Positions 43,046 to 53,170 of a stretch of DNA of 64,000 nt are shown piece by piece (the first letter of the stretch is position 1; each line of letters begins with the position of its first letter). The notes under the pieces were generated by a model, which was not told the DNA's origin, did not search any database, and saw only the letters and a program-made list of their open reading frames with translations. The stretch comes from Neostapfia colusana. Lineage: Eukaryota > Streptophyta > Magnoliopsida > Poales > Poaceae. The stretch is taken from NCBI GenBank assembly GCA_030760725.1, contig JASWHV010000004.1:58743136-58807135 (forward strand), written 5' to 3'. The position numbers and the translations under genes are program-made.

Positions 43046-46000
43046 TGTAACACCCCAAAATCTTGTTAAGAGGGGAATTTAAAAATTTTTGGACGTGTTG
43101 CATGTTTTGCAACAATTTAAATTCAAACTGGAATTCAAATTAAACTCAAAACAGAAAAGAAATAGAAAAAGAAAAAGGAAAACAGAAAAAAATCGGCCAG
43201 TGGGCCGAAACCCACCAGCCGGCCCACCCTGCCCCCGCGCCAGCCCGCAGCCGCGCGCCCGTGCTCTCTCTCTCAGACAGGTGGGACCCACCTGTCATCC
43301 CTAACCCCCGATCGTCCGAAACTCGGACTGTTCACCCGCGCGCGCGCGATCGCAACCAACCGGATTTCCGGCCGAATTCTGGTTCCGGAGGACCCCCACT
43401 CGATCTAAATAAACCCACCGCCCTCCCCCGTCTGTAAAAACCCCGGCCCTGTCCCGTTTTTCCCACGCGATCCGCCAATTTTCTCTCCGGTGAGGACCCG
43501 AGTTTCTCCGGCGAATTCTGGCCGATCTAAGCTCGGAAATTCCGATCTAACTCGCTGGACTTGATCCACCGCCTCCGGGGAACCTTGCAGGTGCAGAAAA
43601 CTCGGTAACTTGCGGTTCAAACACAGCGCTGACGAGCTTCGCCGTGGTTTCACTTCGGACCTCGTCGCCAGTCGCTTTCCAGGACCTCCGAGCTCAAGAA
43701 AACCCCCGAGGTGAGATCCCCGACCTCTCCTCCACCGATCTATGCCATAAAATCACAGTTCTAGGAAGAATTCTCGAATATCCGAAAGTCTCCGGCGAGA
43801 TCGCCGCTTCTCGCCGCCGTGCGCCGCCGGACAGCGCCGCCCGCGCTCAGTTAGAGCGACGTGGCCGCTTGTGCGCCGTCTATTTTAAATCGCACGGTAG
43901 ACTTTAAATCCCCGCGTACCGGTTCGACGTTATAACCTCAGCCGTCTGTTTTAAATTGGACGGTCCACGTCAGCTCCGCGTTATAAAGACTGGAAATCTT
44001 ACGTGCTACCTCCTGGGGTTCTCGGGAAATAAGAGCTAGCCCCGGAAACTTCTGATCTAGCCCCTGGAACTTCAGAAAATCATGTAAATTCATTTAAAAA
44101 TCAGTTTTAGCCACTGGACTTAATAAAAATTAGGAAAAACTCCTCTGTTATGAGTAGCTAGACCCCTGAAAATTGTTAAAATAATATTATAGACCCTGTA
44201 GTGGGGTGAGTTTAACTTTTTAGCCCTGTTTGATATTTAATTTAGGAAATTGAATATGTGGCTAGTATTTAAAATTTAAAAAGTGGGACAAAACATATTG
44301 TCAAAATTAAATTAAAAACTTTCGCAGTACTTAGAAAACTTTGGAGTGAGATAAAAATATATTTTGGGCTGAAATGAATCTGTTTCATTTATTATTCACA
44401 TTTATTAGTATAGAGACACATTTTTAAGTAAAGAATAGTTCTGAAAATAGTGAATTTTTTTGTAAAATAGTTTACATCAGAGGAAAAGGTCAAAAATATA
44501 TTAGTAAATATTTTAGATCAGAACCTATTCTGTTTAGATGATGTGTCTTGTTATTTTCATAATAAAGTTCACATTTAGGCATAGGAAATAAATCTAAAAA
44601 TATAGCAACTAGAAAATGATAAATGGAGTCTCTAAAATCCAAAGAATTCAGTTTATGATTGGTAGAAATTCTGAAGACACATATGGAGAAGGCAAATACC
44701 TTTCATGCATACTTGGTAGCAAAAAGGTGTAGTAATTGAATATAAGGAATTTATTTAAATTGGAAACTCATATACATAGTATGTAAGCATAAATGTGAAT
44801 ACGAAAATAGGAATCATATACACATGATTAAAAGTGCATGCAAGCCACAAATCAACACACATAGAGTAACCACAACACATATAATTGTGAAAGACTTTCA
44901 TAAATATGAATATGTGGTTTGTATGAAGTGGAAGTGTGAACTATGTCTTATGGATTGTTGTTTTTCTTTTGCTATGTGTGATGGTATGATGTAGAACCTG
45001 CTCAAGAGCAAGTTATTCCTTTCCAAGATAAGGACTACCCATTTCAAGAGCAGCAGGAAGGAGGCAAGTGTCCTTGACCACTTTGATCCTATACTAGGAT
45101 GTTTAGATAGAATTATTGCATTGTCAAGTTAAATATGAAACCCATGCTAGGAAGTTTCCCTAGAATTGTATTACCTTGTTTCCTTGTAGCTTGGGTTGGG
45201 ATTTATTTTATCATGTCATTTATTATTATGCATATGCTTAGCCATGTTTAGAATGGGATATTTGGGATATGAGATCATCAGTTTATTTTACCATACTCTT
45301 GAATGAGATATTGTGAGTTATGTAGAGGTAGGGATCAAGGCAAGTTGGATGTTTTGGTTGTGTGCTGGGTGCACGAGACTCGGGTTTGTGTTTAGTACTT
45401 GCCTGGATCCTAAGGACCGGTTCATGGAGCATGTAACCTGGCTTTACAGTGCCAACCATATGCTGAGATGGGGCAGCTTGGCCAATTAATTAGGTGTATC
45501 CCCGGCATAGTATGGGTGTGTTGGATGGTGCGGGGAGTAGGTGTCAGCTGGACTACCATATGAACTGCAAGGCTCAAGAGGGGGCCACTGCAGCGGGGTT
45601 GGAGCCTCTTGTATGCTGTTAGGGGTGAAACCTCAGTGGGCCCATGCTCGTCGGGAATCCCTTTGTAAAGGCTTCGTAGTGATCTCCTGGCTACACACCT
45701 GGGAAGTGTGAATGTGGTTCGTAGCCACTGGCATAATGGAGGTTCTTTTAGTCCACCCGGCAACGAGGGATGAAATCACTACATGTGGGTACAGTGGTAC
45801 AAACTCTACAGAGTCAAAACTGTCATGACAACCGTGCTCACGGTCAAGAGCGGCTTCGACTTATTCATGATTAGAGGATTGATGGTTTTGGAAGTTGTGG
45901 ATGTTAAGCGGGGAGCTCAACATTGGAAATGATGATATGGTTATTTGATTATGATGATGGGATGGGAGATTGGGACCATTTCACCTATGTAGTAATGTAG

Positions 46001-46445
46001 GTAGGTATTAATGGCGTAGTGCTTTAACCTTGAGTTCAACCTTCCCTTGTTCTAGCCATGCATGACATAACTTTCCCACACTTGCTGAGTACCATCGGTA
46101 CTCAACCTTGCATATTTGTTGGTTTATATTGCTGCTCAGGTCAAGATAATGAGGTGGTGTATAATGATCAAGACTTTGGAACCGAAGAAGGTTTCTAGGT
46201 TCATGGAGACCCCGGGCAACGCCTGTGATGGAGCCTACGAGAATAATTATTCCGCTGCTAGTTTATTTACTTGTGATGAACTTATTATTGTACATTGAGA
46301 CATTTGCTATGTAAAACTTATTTATATTCGACACCTGGCTTGTAATAAATGATGCTTCACTATTTGTCATCACATGTATGAGAAAATGATCCTGGCATAC
46401 ATGTGATATTCACTTGGTTGTTCTTCGGAAAAACCGGGTGTGACA
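43046..46445 (+). repeat. G 3' LTR (3400 bp)
   Basis: Colinear with 33808-37224. The TATA box position reads TGTAAAAA (about 43434-43441), a T-to-G or A-to-G type change that would weaken it. The hairpin is at 46087-46103. A short deletion relative to the 5' copy lies near 46000. It ends GGGTGTGACA, followed by GGCCC. Confidence 0.95.
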
Positions 46446-47423
46446 GGCCCGTGGGTGGGAGAATGGTGATTCGAGCCTGCCGGTGAAACCTCAGTGAGTC
46501 CAAACATCTAGTAGCCCCTTTGCAAAGGCTATTTTGTGATCTATTGGCCATACACCGACGGTTGTGTACTGGTATAATGGAGGTTCTGTAGTCGCCGACG
46601 GGTGACTAAATCACAAACTTGTGGGTAAAGTGGTGCCACCTCTGCAGAGTGTAAAACTATCATGATACCCGTGCTTCGGGTCACAAGCACCTGGCCAACT
46701 CACATGATTAGAGGGAAGAACTTGGGATGGATATCGGTATGGGTATGGTATGGTCATTAGGATTGGTTTTGGGACTGTTTTGAGTCATGAAAATGAGTTT
46801 GGTTTGCTTATATGAATATGAGACGGTTATAAATATTTATGAGAATGAGATGAACTTGAGAAAGATTAATGGTTGGTTGAGACTTGATAAATGGTGAATC
46901 ATGATGGAGGAATGTTGCTGTTTTACTTGGTTATATTGGGATAAATATCACTTAGAAATAGTTTCTGTTTTTATCATGTTTGTGAAATAAAATTTGCTTG
47001 CTGCAATGAGCCTTTTTATTCCATACCTTGTTGAAAGCTACATGTCATACTTTTCCCGCACTTGCTGAGTACGACATGTACTCACCCTTGTATTATCACA
47101 TAAACATCAGCAACAGGAGAAGAGTACTTCGAGGACCATGTGAAGTACTAGGCGTGCGAACTACCGTCAACATGCCTGTGGAGTTGAAGATGGAGTCTGC
47201 TGCTATTTAGTTAATTCCGCTGTCGTTTAGAGACTTCTGCTGCATGAATAAGTTAGAGATTCATGAGGGAGACAATGAGTCGATGTAATAAAGTGCTTAA
47301 ACACTATTTATTTGTGGTTATATTCTGAATTCAGTTTGTGGATTACATGTGTATGTGTGATGAACATCCTGGGCACACATATGCATTAACTTGGTTCTGT
47401 TTTCGGAACCGGGTGTCACAGAT

Positions 47424-47436
47424 TGGTATCAGAGCC
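47424..47436 (+). other. Primer-binding site of E
   Basis: TGGTATCAGAGCC three bases after the LTR end at 47420; a complement of initiator methionine tRNA. Confidence 0.88.
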
Positions 47437-47692
47437 ACGTTGACCGTAGGACGCAAGCCTAGGTAGAATGGACACTCTAAAACACATAGGGACACCCCTC
47501 TAAACTGCTATTTTCGAAAATTTGCTTGCTGCTGCATTTTTCTTGTCAATTCAGCCACCGCAAAGTGCTATTTTCAGCCCCTCTTTTCTCTTCTTTCGGA
47601 CAACAACACTTTTGCTTTCTTGCTTCATAGCTTCTGAAGTTTTGAAGTATTTTCTTCCTTCTCTAAAGTTTCTCATGTCCTATTTATAGATG

Positions 47693-47822
47693 CCGGTGAT
47701 CCGGAGCACGACACGCACCACGTGGGATAAGACTTAACCCCATTGAGGTGTCCGATGGACCACCCCCGTCACACGGCGGGAACAGCACCAGTTCACATGC
47801 TTAAGTTTAGGATTCCATTGAA
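47693..47822 (+). pseudogene. E ORF1 remnant
   Basis: It begins MPVIRSTTRTTWDKT at 47693 directly after CTATTTATAG and is soon stopped. At about 47760 it jumps to the sequence encoding the ORF1 tail (RHTARTAPV in D; CGTCACACGGCGGGAACAGC here), ending near 47822. About 0.8-0.9 kb of ORF1 present in C1 is missing. It cannot encode the protein. Confidence 0.65.
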
Positions 47823-48108
47823 TAAGCTATAATAGGAATGTTTAAATCGTAGTAGCGTGAATAGGAGTGGTGTGTTGAACTTTTGTGATGATTTCTTGTG
47901 TATGTGTGCTAGTGTGAGTTGTGGGACGCTTCTGCGAAAGTCCACATCCACACATAGTCGAGAGATGTGAGATGCTTCGGCATGTGTTCACATCCTCATA
48001 TAGGCTGAAATTAATAAAAGAAGATATTTAGTTCATACCCTTGATGCACATAGTTGGGGGGATAAATCTAAACTTCTATTCTCTGTTCTACTCAACTCTC
48101 TCTCGTAG

Positions 48109-49305
48109 ATGGTGAGGGAAAACGCCAGCCGTCAAAGGAGGAACGTTCGTAGCAACCATGAGCCACAAGAGGATGGCAACGTTGAAGTTTCTGAAAATGC
48201 TAACCCCGGGGCTCATGCAAACAACCTTGAACGGTTGATGGCTATGCAGAACCAGCTCATGCAAACTATGATACAAACTTTGAGACAGCTGCAAGCCAAC
48301 AACAACTACAATCCTAACCCCGTTGCTGCACCCCCACCACCACCACCGCCACCACCGCTGGCTCACAACAGATTGGGAGAGTTCATGAGGACTCGATCGC
48401 CTACTTTTGCACAAGCTAATGATCCCATGGAGGCTGATGATTGGTTGAAATCCATGGAAAAGAAGCTTGCTATTGTTCAGTGTGATGATCGGGAGAAAGT
48501 TCTCTTTGCATCGCACCAACTCATGGGAGCAGCCGCTGACTGGTGGGACGCTCTCTGCAATGCTCATGACAACCAGGAGACAATCACTTGGGCTGAATTC
48601 AAGGAGAGTTTCCACTCTCATTACGTCTCTGTTGAAGTCATGATGTTTAAAAGGCAAGAGTTTGAAGGTCTCCGCCAAGGAAAGAAGAGCGTGAATGAGT
48701 ACCTCAACAAGTTCACGCAGCTGTCAAGGTATGCTCCCGAAGATGTCAACTCGGATCAAAGAAAGCAATACTTGTTCATGAGAGGATTGAACAATGAGGT
48801 CCAAGTACAACTGCGCAACAATGATTATGCAAACTTCTAGAAGCTCGTTGACAAAGCTATAGTGGTTGAGAGCAAGATCCGTGAGATCGAGCAAGAGGGC
48901 AAGAGGAAGATGCCATACCAGCCACAAGGGAGCAATGTACGTCCCCATTTCATGCCCCCAACTACACCACAGTATGGCACGTCCGCTTCTACTTTCCGCC
49001 CTGCAAATCCACCTCGCCGTAATCAGCCACCGCAGCGACGTCCTGTTATGCAAGCACCTCGTATTCTTTTACCTACTGCACCCCATCCCAACATAGGCGC
49101 CTATGCTCAAAACCAGCCTCGCCCCAACATTCCTGCTGTTTTGGGCAACAAAGCATGCTTTTCATGTGGAGAGGCAGGACACTTTGCAAGTCAATGCCCA
49201 AAGGAAGGCCTTGGATAGCCATGCAACGCGCCCAAGCAGAACCCACGGCCGAACGGAGGAGCTAATCGAGATAACTGTGGGCAGCAGAACTACGCTTGTG
49301 GCAAC
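48109..49305 (+). pseudogene. E gag
   Basis: The ATG follows CTCTCTCTCGTAG. A frame of 243 codons covers the N-terminal block, LMAMQNQLMQTMIQTLRQLQ, a nine-proline run near residue 75 and the full Retrotrans_gag core (MEADDWLKSMEKKLAIVQC, AAADWWDALC, FHSHYVS, VNEYLNKFTQLSRYAP). A TAG at 48838 interrupts, then the same frame continues with KIREIEQEGKRKMPYQ and the zinc knuckle CFSCGEAGHFASQC near 49162. A second TAG lies at 49216. Two nonsense changes otherwise leave a full-length capsid gene. Confidence 0.9.
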
Positions 49306-50752
49306 GTGAATCATGTCTCCGCTGAGGAAGCACAACAAGCTGAGGACGTCGTGATTGGTATGTTCCTTGCCAACTCCAACCCATCCACTGTTTTATTTGA
49401 TTCCGGAGCATCACATTCGTTCATATCATCCAAGTATGTTGCCAAGTATAATCTGCCCATACCACACATGAAACACACTATGTTGGTTAATTCTCACGGT
49501 GGAGAGATGAGAACTAATATAGTATGTCCGAAAGTAAACCTTAAAATAAGGGGGGTAGACTTTCTTGCCAACCTTATTGTCTTAGATTCCCAAGGGATTG
49601 ATATAATACTTGGAATGGATTGGTTAAGCAAGCACAACGGAGTAATTCAATGTGCTGAGAGGAGCGTGAAGTTGACAAATGAGCACAGTACTCGTATTGA
49701 GTTTGAGTCAGCCCAACCGGCAACCGAGAAGACAGCGTTGATCCACATCGAAGAAGCAACATTGGAAAGCATTCCGGTGGTTCAAAAATTTTCAGATGTG
49801 TTCCCGGAAGATCTTCTAGGTATGCCACCTGACCGGGACATTGAATTTGCCATTGATTTAGTACCTGGAACTGCACCTATAGCGAAGAGGCCATATAGGA
49901 TGCCCGTTAATGAACTAGTGGAACTTAAGAAGCAAATTGAGGAGCAGCTAGAAAAGGGTTTTATATGCCCAAGCTCGTCACCGTAGGGAGCCCCGTGCTC
50001 TTCGTAGACAAGAAGGATGGGACCCAAAGGATGTGTGTGGATTATAGGTCTCTCAATGAGGTGACGATCAAGAATAAATACCCGCTGCCCCGTATATAGG
50101 ACCTATTCGACTAAATGAAAGGTTCCCGACTTTTCTCCAAGATTGATCTTCGGTCGGGATACTTCCAGCTGAAGATTAAGCCCTCTGACATACCCAAGAC
50201 TGCATTTCGAACACGGTATGGTTCGTATGAATATACCGTTATGTCTTTTGGGTTAACGAATGCACCCGCATACTTTATGTACCTCATGAATAAGGTCTTC
50301 ATGGAGTACTTGGACAAGTTTGCCGTGGTTTTCATCTACGATATCATGGTGTATTCAAAAGCAAGGAAGAACATGAAGAACATTTGAGATTGACATTGCA
50401 GAAACTGCGAGAGCATCAATTGTACGCTAAGTTCAGCAAATGTCAATTTTGGCTAAAGGAGATATCGTTCCTAGGCCACGTCATCTCTGAGAGAGGAGTA
50501 TCGGTTGATCCCGGAAAAGTGGGATATGTTCTGAAGTGGAACCAACCGGAGAATGTGAGAGATATTCAGAGTTTCCTTGGGATGGCTGGATACTACCGAC
50601 GGTTCATCAAGGATTTCTCCAAAATAGCGAAGCCTATGAATGAATTGCTAATGAAGGGAAAAGCATTTCAGTGGACGTCAGTGTGCCAAGGAAGCTTTGA
50701 GGAGCTCAAGAAAGGACTAACCACAATGCCGGTTTTGGTATGCCGGACGTGA
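49306..50752 (+). pseudogene. E protease and reverse transcriptase
   Basis: Frame 49306-49986 has the retropepsin VLFDSGASHSFISS, IDIILGMDWLSKH and the linker to FICPSSSP, then a stop (49984) and a one-base loss. RT continues at 50115 with FSKIDLRSGYFQLKI and MSFGLTNAPAYF. The catalytic motif reads VVFIYDIMVYSK, so the first aspartate of the FIDD pair is tyrosine (about 50336). A frameshift near 50384 leads into the thumb with SFLGMAGYYRRFIKDFSK. Inactive by several independent lesions. Confidence 0.88.
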
Positions 50753-51210
50753 GCAAGAGTTTCGATATACATTGTGACGCATCAAGACAGGGCTTGGGAT
50801 GTGTGCTCATGCAAGATCGACAAGTGGTAGCCTATGCGTCGAGACAACTAAAGAAACACGAGCTGAATTACCCCACACATGACTTGGAACTTGCAGCCGT
50901 GGTACATGCCTTGAAGATTTGGAGGCATTATATCCTTGGCCACCGATGTGAGATCTATACGGATCACAAAAGCCTCAAGTATATATTCATGCAAACAGAT
51001 CTGAATTTGAGGCAATGTCGATGGTTGGAACTCATCAAGGATTATGATGTTGGAATCAATTATCACCCCGGAAAGGCCAATGTAGTAGCTGATGCGTTGA
51101 GCCAAAAGGGAGCATGTCACCAACTCACGGTTCGGGAGCTACCGCCCGAGCAGCGCAAGGAGTTCGAACGGTTACATCTCAGTTTCTTGAACGAGATGGC
51201 AGTGATATAA
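50740..51210 (+). pseudogene. E RNase H
   Basis: An open frame of 156 codons: FDIHCDASRQGLGCVLMQD, YPTHDLELAAVVHALK, IYTDHKSLKYIF and NVVADALSQK, with the catalytic D-E-D positions kept. It overlaps the RT frame by 13 bases after a frameshift. It lacks the TA-rich insertion seen in D at 19541. The frame ends at a stop at 51208, before the integrase region. Confidence 0.88.
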
Positions 51211-52003
51211 CTCAACTCTTCAATGGAACAAGAGATACGAGATGGCCAAGCAACGGATGAGGAAATCAAGGAAATCAAAGAAAGAATCTGACAAGGCATA
51301 GAAAAGGATTTCAAGGATAGGAGCTTGCCGTATGCTGAATTCTCATACAACAACAGCTACCAAGCTAGCTTGAAGATGTCACCTTTCAAAGAATTGTATG
51401 GTAGACGGTGTAGAACGCCGCTGTTCTGGAATGAGACCGGAGAAGGCCAAGTGTTTGGACCCGAAGTGCTGCAAGACACTGAGAAGCAAGTCCAAACGAT
51501 ACGAGAAAACTTGAAGGCTGCTCAGTCATGACAAAAAGGTTATGCGCACAATAGGCGAAGAAATTTGACCTTCAAAGTAGGAGACTTTGTGTATCTTAAG
51601 GTATCGCCTATACGAGGCCAACGACAGAACGTCAAGGGCAAATTAGCACCTCGCTACATCAAGCCATTCAAGATTTTGGGCAAGCGAGGAGAAGTAGCCT
51701 ATCAACAGGAGCTGCCAACGCACCTCTCCGACGTACACGACGTGTTTCACGTGTCCCAACTAAAGAAGTGCTTAAGAGTACCGGAAGAACCAGTACCGAT
51801 GGATGAACTCGAGCTTCAAGAGGATCTGACCTATGCGGAGCACCCCGTCAGAATTTTGGACGTGAAGGAAAGGGTCACAAGTAACAAAGTGATCCGTTGG
51901 TGCAAGATACAATGGAGCCATCACACGTAAGCCAGAACTACATGGGAGCATGAGGAAGACCTCAAGGCAGAATTCCCTCATCTATTCTCTACTCTATCGA
52001 CTC
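51211..52003 (+). pseudogene. E integrase remnant and chromodomain
   Basis: At about 51317 the sequence jumps from the region just after RNase H to LPYAEFSYNNSYQASLKMSP near the integrase end. Compared with G (about 41665-42320), some 0.65 kb is missing, including the zinc finger and the whole DDE core. The rest has RRCRTPLFWNETGE, KVGDFVYLKVSPIRG, GEVAYQQELP and a chromodomain (HPVRILDVKERVTSNKVIRWCKIQ) in two frames. E therefore could not integrate on its own. Confidence 0.85.
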
Positions 52004-52104
52004 TTGATGGCGAGATTCAGTTTAAGGGGGGTAGGTTTGTAACACCCTCAAATTCATTTCCATGCATTGCATACATTTTTCATATAGAGAAGCATTATAA
52101 AAGA

Positions 52105-52325
52105 AGTAGAAATGGAGAAAGAACCATAGATATGGAGAAAAGAACCTTAGAAATGGAGAAAGGACCATAGAAATGGAGGAAGGAACCATAGAAATGGAGA
52201 AGGGCATATAGAAATGGAGAAATGGGACATAGAAATGGAGAGGGGAATGTAGAAATGGAGAGTGGGACATAGAAATGGAGAGGGGAATGTAGAAATGGAG
52301 TAAGTGACATAGAAATGGTGAGGAA
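52105..52325. repeat. 20-bp minisatellite in U3
   Basis: About 11 tandem units of AGAAATGGAGAAAGGACCAT and variants, some paired as 40-bp units. Only two or three units are present at 31445-31510 of the 5' LTR. Confidence 0.88.
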
Positions 52326-52654
52326 TGGGAAAAAGATAGCCGAAATGAGATATTTTCAATTTCCCCAAATTTTCCCCAAATCCTCCAAATTCCACAATTC
52401 ACCCAAAAAGGGGAATTTTCCCCATATTTGGGCAATTTCCCCCATATTGCTGCCGCACCAAATCAATTGGGGAAAAGTTTGTTAGGATTTTGCTCCAATT
52501 GGATTAGGATTCTTCCCCCTCCCCTTTATAAATAGAACCCAACCCCCCCTTGGCCGCAGCGCCCCCCCTCTCTCCCCCCCAAGTCGGCGACTTGGAGGCC
52601 CTAGCCCCCAACTCGCCGAGTTGGACCCCCCTCGCCGGAGTTCAGTCGCCGGTG

Positions 52655-52770
52655 AGCCCCGCCGACGAGACCCGCCGTCGAGCCCCGCCGACGATCCCCG
52701 CCGACGAGCCCCACCGTCGAGCCCCGCCAGCGAGCCCCGTCGTCGAGCCCCGCCGACGAGCCCCGTCACG
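52655..52770. repeat. 15-bp GC-rich tandem repeat
   Basis: Around seven copies of GAGCCCCGCCGACGA and variants lie in the leader after the TATA box. The 5' LTR has only one to two copies at 32775-32805. Confidence 0.8.
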
Positions 52771-53170
52771 CCTCGCCGTCGCCGGAAAAGAGCCGACAAT
52801 CTGTCCTGCCCTAATCATCCAAAGAAAAACTTTCCGCTGCTGCCATTGCTAGAAGGAAGGCCCTGCTACCAAGGAGGAAGTGAGGTAGGTCCCCATTACC
52901 CATCTTACGACATCGCCGCTGTTTATACGAATCCGTCTTCTTTGCCCCCTTCAAACAGAAACTTATACATGTGGAAAGATCGTGTTTTGATCAATTTTTG
53001 ACGGTGGAACTGATCTAGATATTGAGTCAAGATCATCACCACGTCCACACTTCATCCCAGCACCCTTGTTCATCATAAAACCCCATAAAAGCCCGTTGAA
53101 ACATACAAAAACACATACAAACTGGATTAATGAAACTGCACTATAGGATTTGCATGCATCTACCCCATTG

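Larger units (their letters stand above)
33808..46445 (+). mobile_element. Gypsy element G (family 3), complete, nested in E
   Basis: A complete element of 12.6 kb with 3.4-kb LTRs, flanked by the perfect target duplication GGCCC (33803-33807 and 46446-46450). The LTRs look 1-3% different by eye. The internal order is PBS, ORF1, gag, protease, RT, RNase H, integrase, chromodomain, PPT. The polyprotein frame has four stops and one frameshift, so it is the least damaged element here. The chromodomain and tRNA-iMet primer site point to the Tekay/Del group of chromoviruses. Confidence 0.95.
31380..47420 (+). repeat. E 5' LTR, split by element G
   Basis: The first part is 31380-33807, the second 46451-47420, and GGCCC is duplicated at the break. 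It starts TGTAACACCCTC and ends GGGTGTCACA. Contents: 56-bp minisatellite (31591-32435), TATAAGTA (32637), donor-like GTGAG|GTAGGA (intron side from 32847), palindrome block near 46639-46665, hairpin GAGTAC-GACAT-GTACTC (47067-47083) and an acceptor-like CAACAG at about 47115. Together about 3.4 kb, against about 2.7 kb for the C2 copy; the minisatellite accounts for the excess. Confidence 0.9.
31380..53170 (+). mobile_element. Gypsy element E (family 1), with G nested in its 5' LTR
   Basis: The order is 5' LTR (31380-33807 and 46451-47420), PBS, ORF1 remnant, gag, protease, RT, RNase H, deleted integrase, chromodomain, PPT (AAGGGGGG at 52024) and 3' LTR from 52038. Element G separates the two halves of the 5' LTR. 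The 3' LTR is broken at 53170 by the start of element F. The flanking pentamer on the left is GGTAT; the right partner is outside the window. Confidence 0.9.
52038..53170 (+). repeat. E 3' LTR, first 1133 bp
   Basis: It starts TGTAACACCCTC after the polypurine tract. It contains about 11 copies of a 20-bp GAAATGGAG repeat, TATAAATA (52527-52534), a 15-bp GCC-rich repeat and a donor-like GTGAG|GTAGGT (intron side from 52885). It lacks the 56-bp minisatellite of its own 5' LTR. It stops at 53170, where the F LTR begins. Confidence 0.9.

Noticed and set aside
52095..52435. Minus-strand ORFs with repeated SPFLCPxxxHFYxP peptides
   Set aside because: They are translations of the 20-bp GAAATGGAG tandem repeat.
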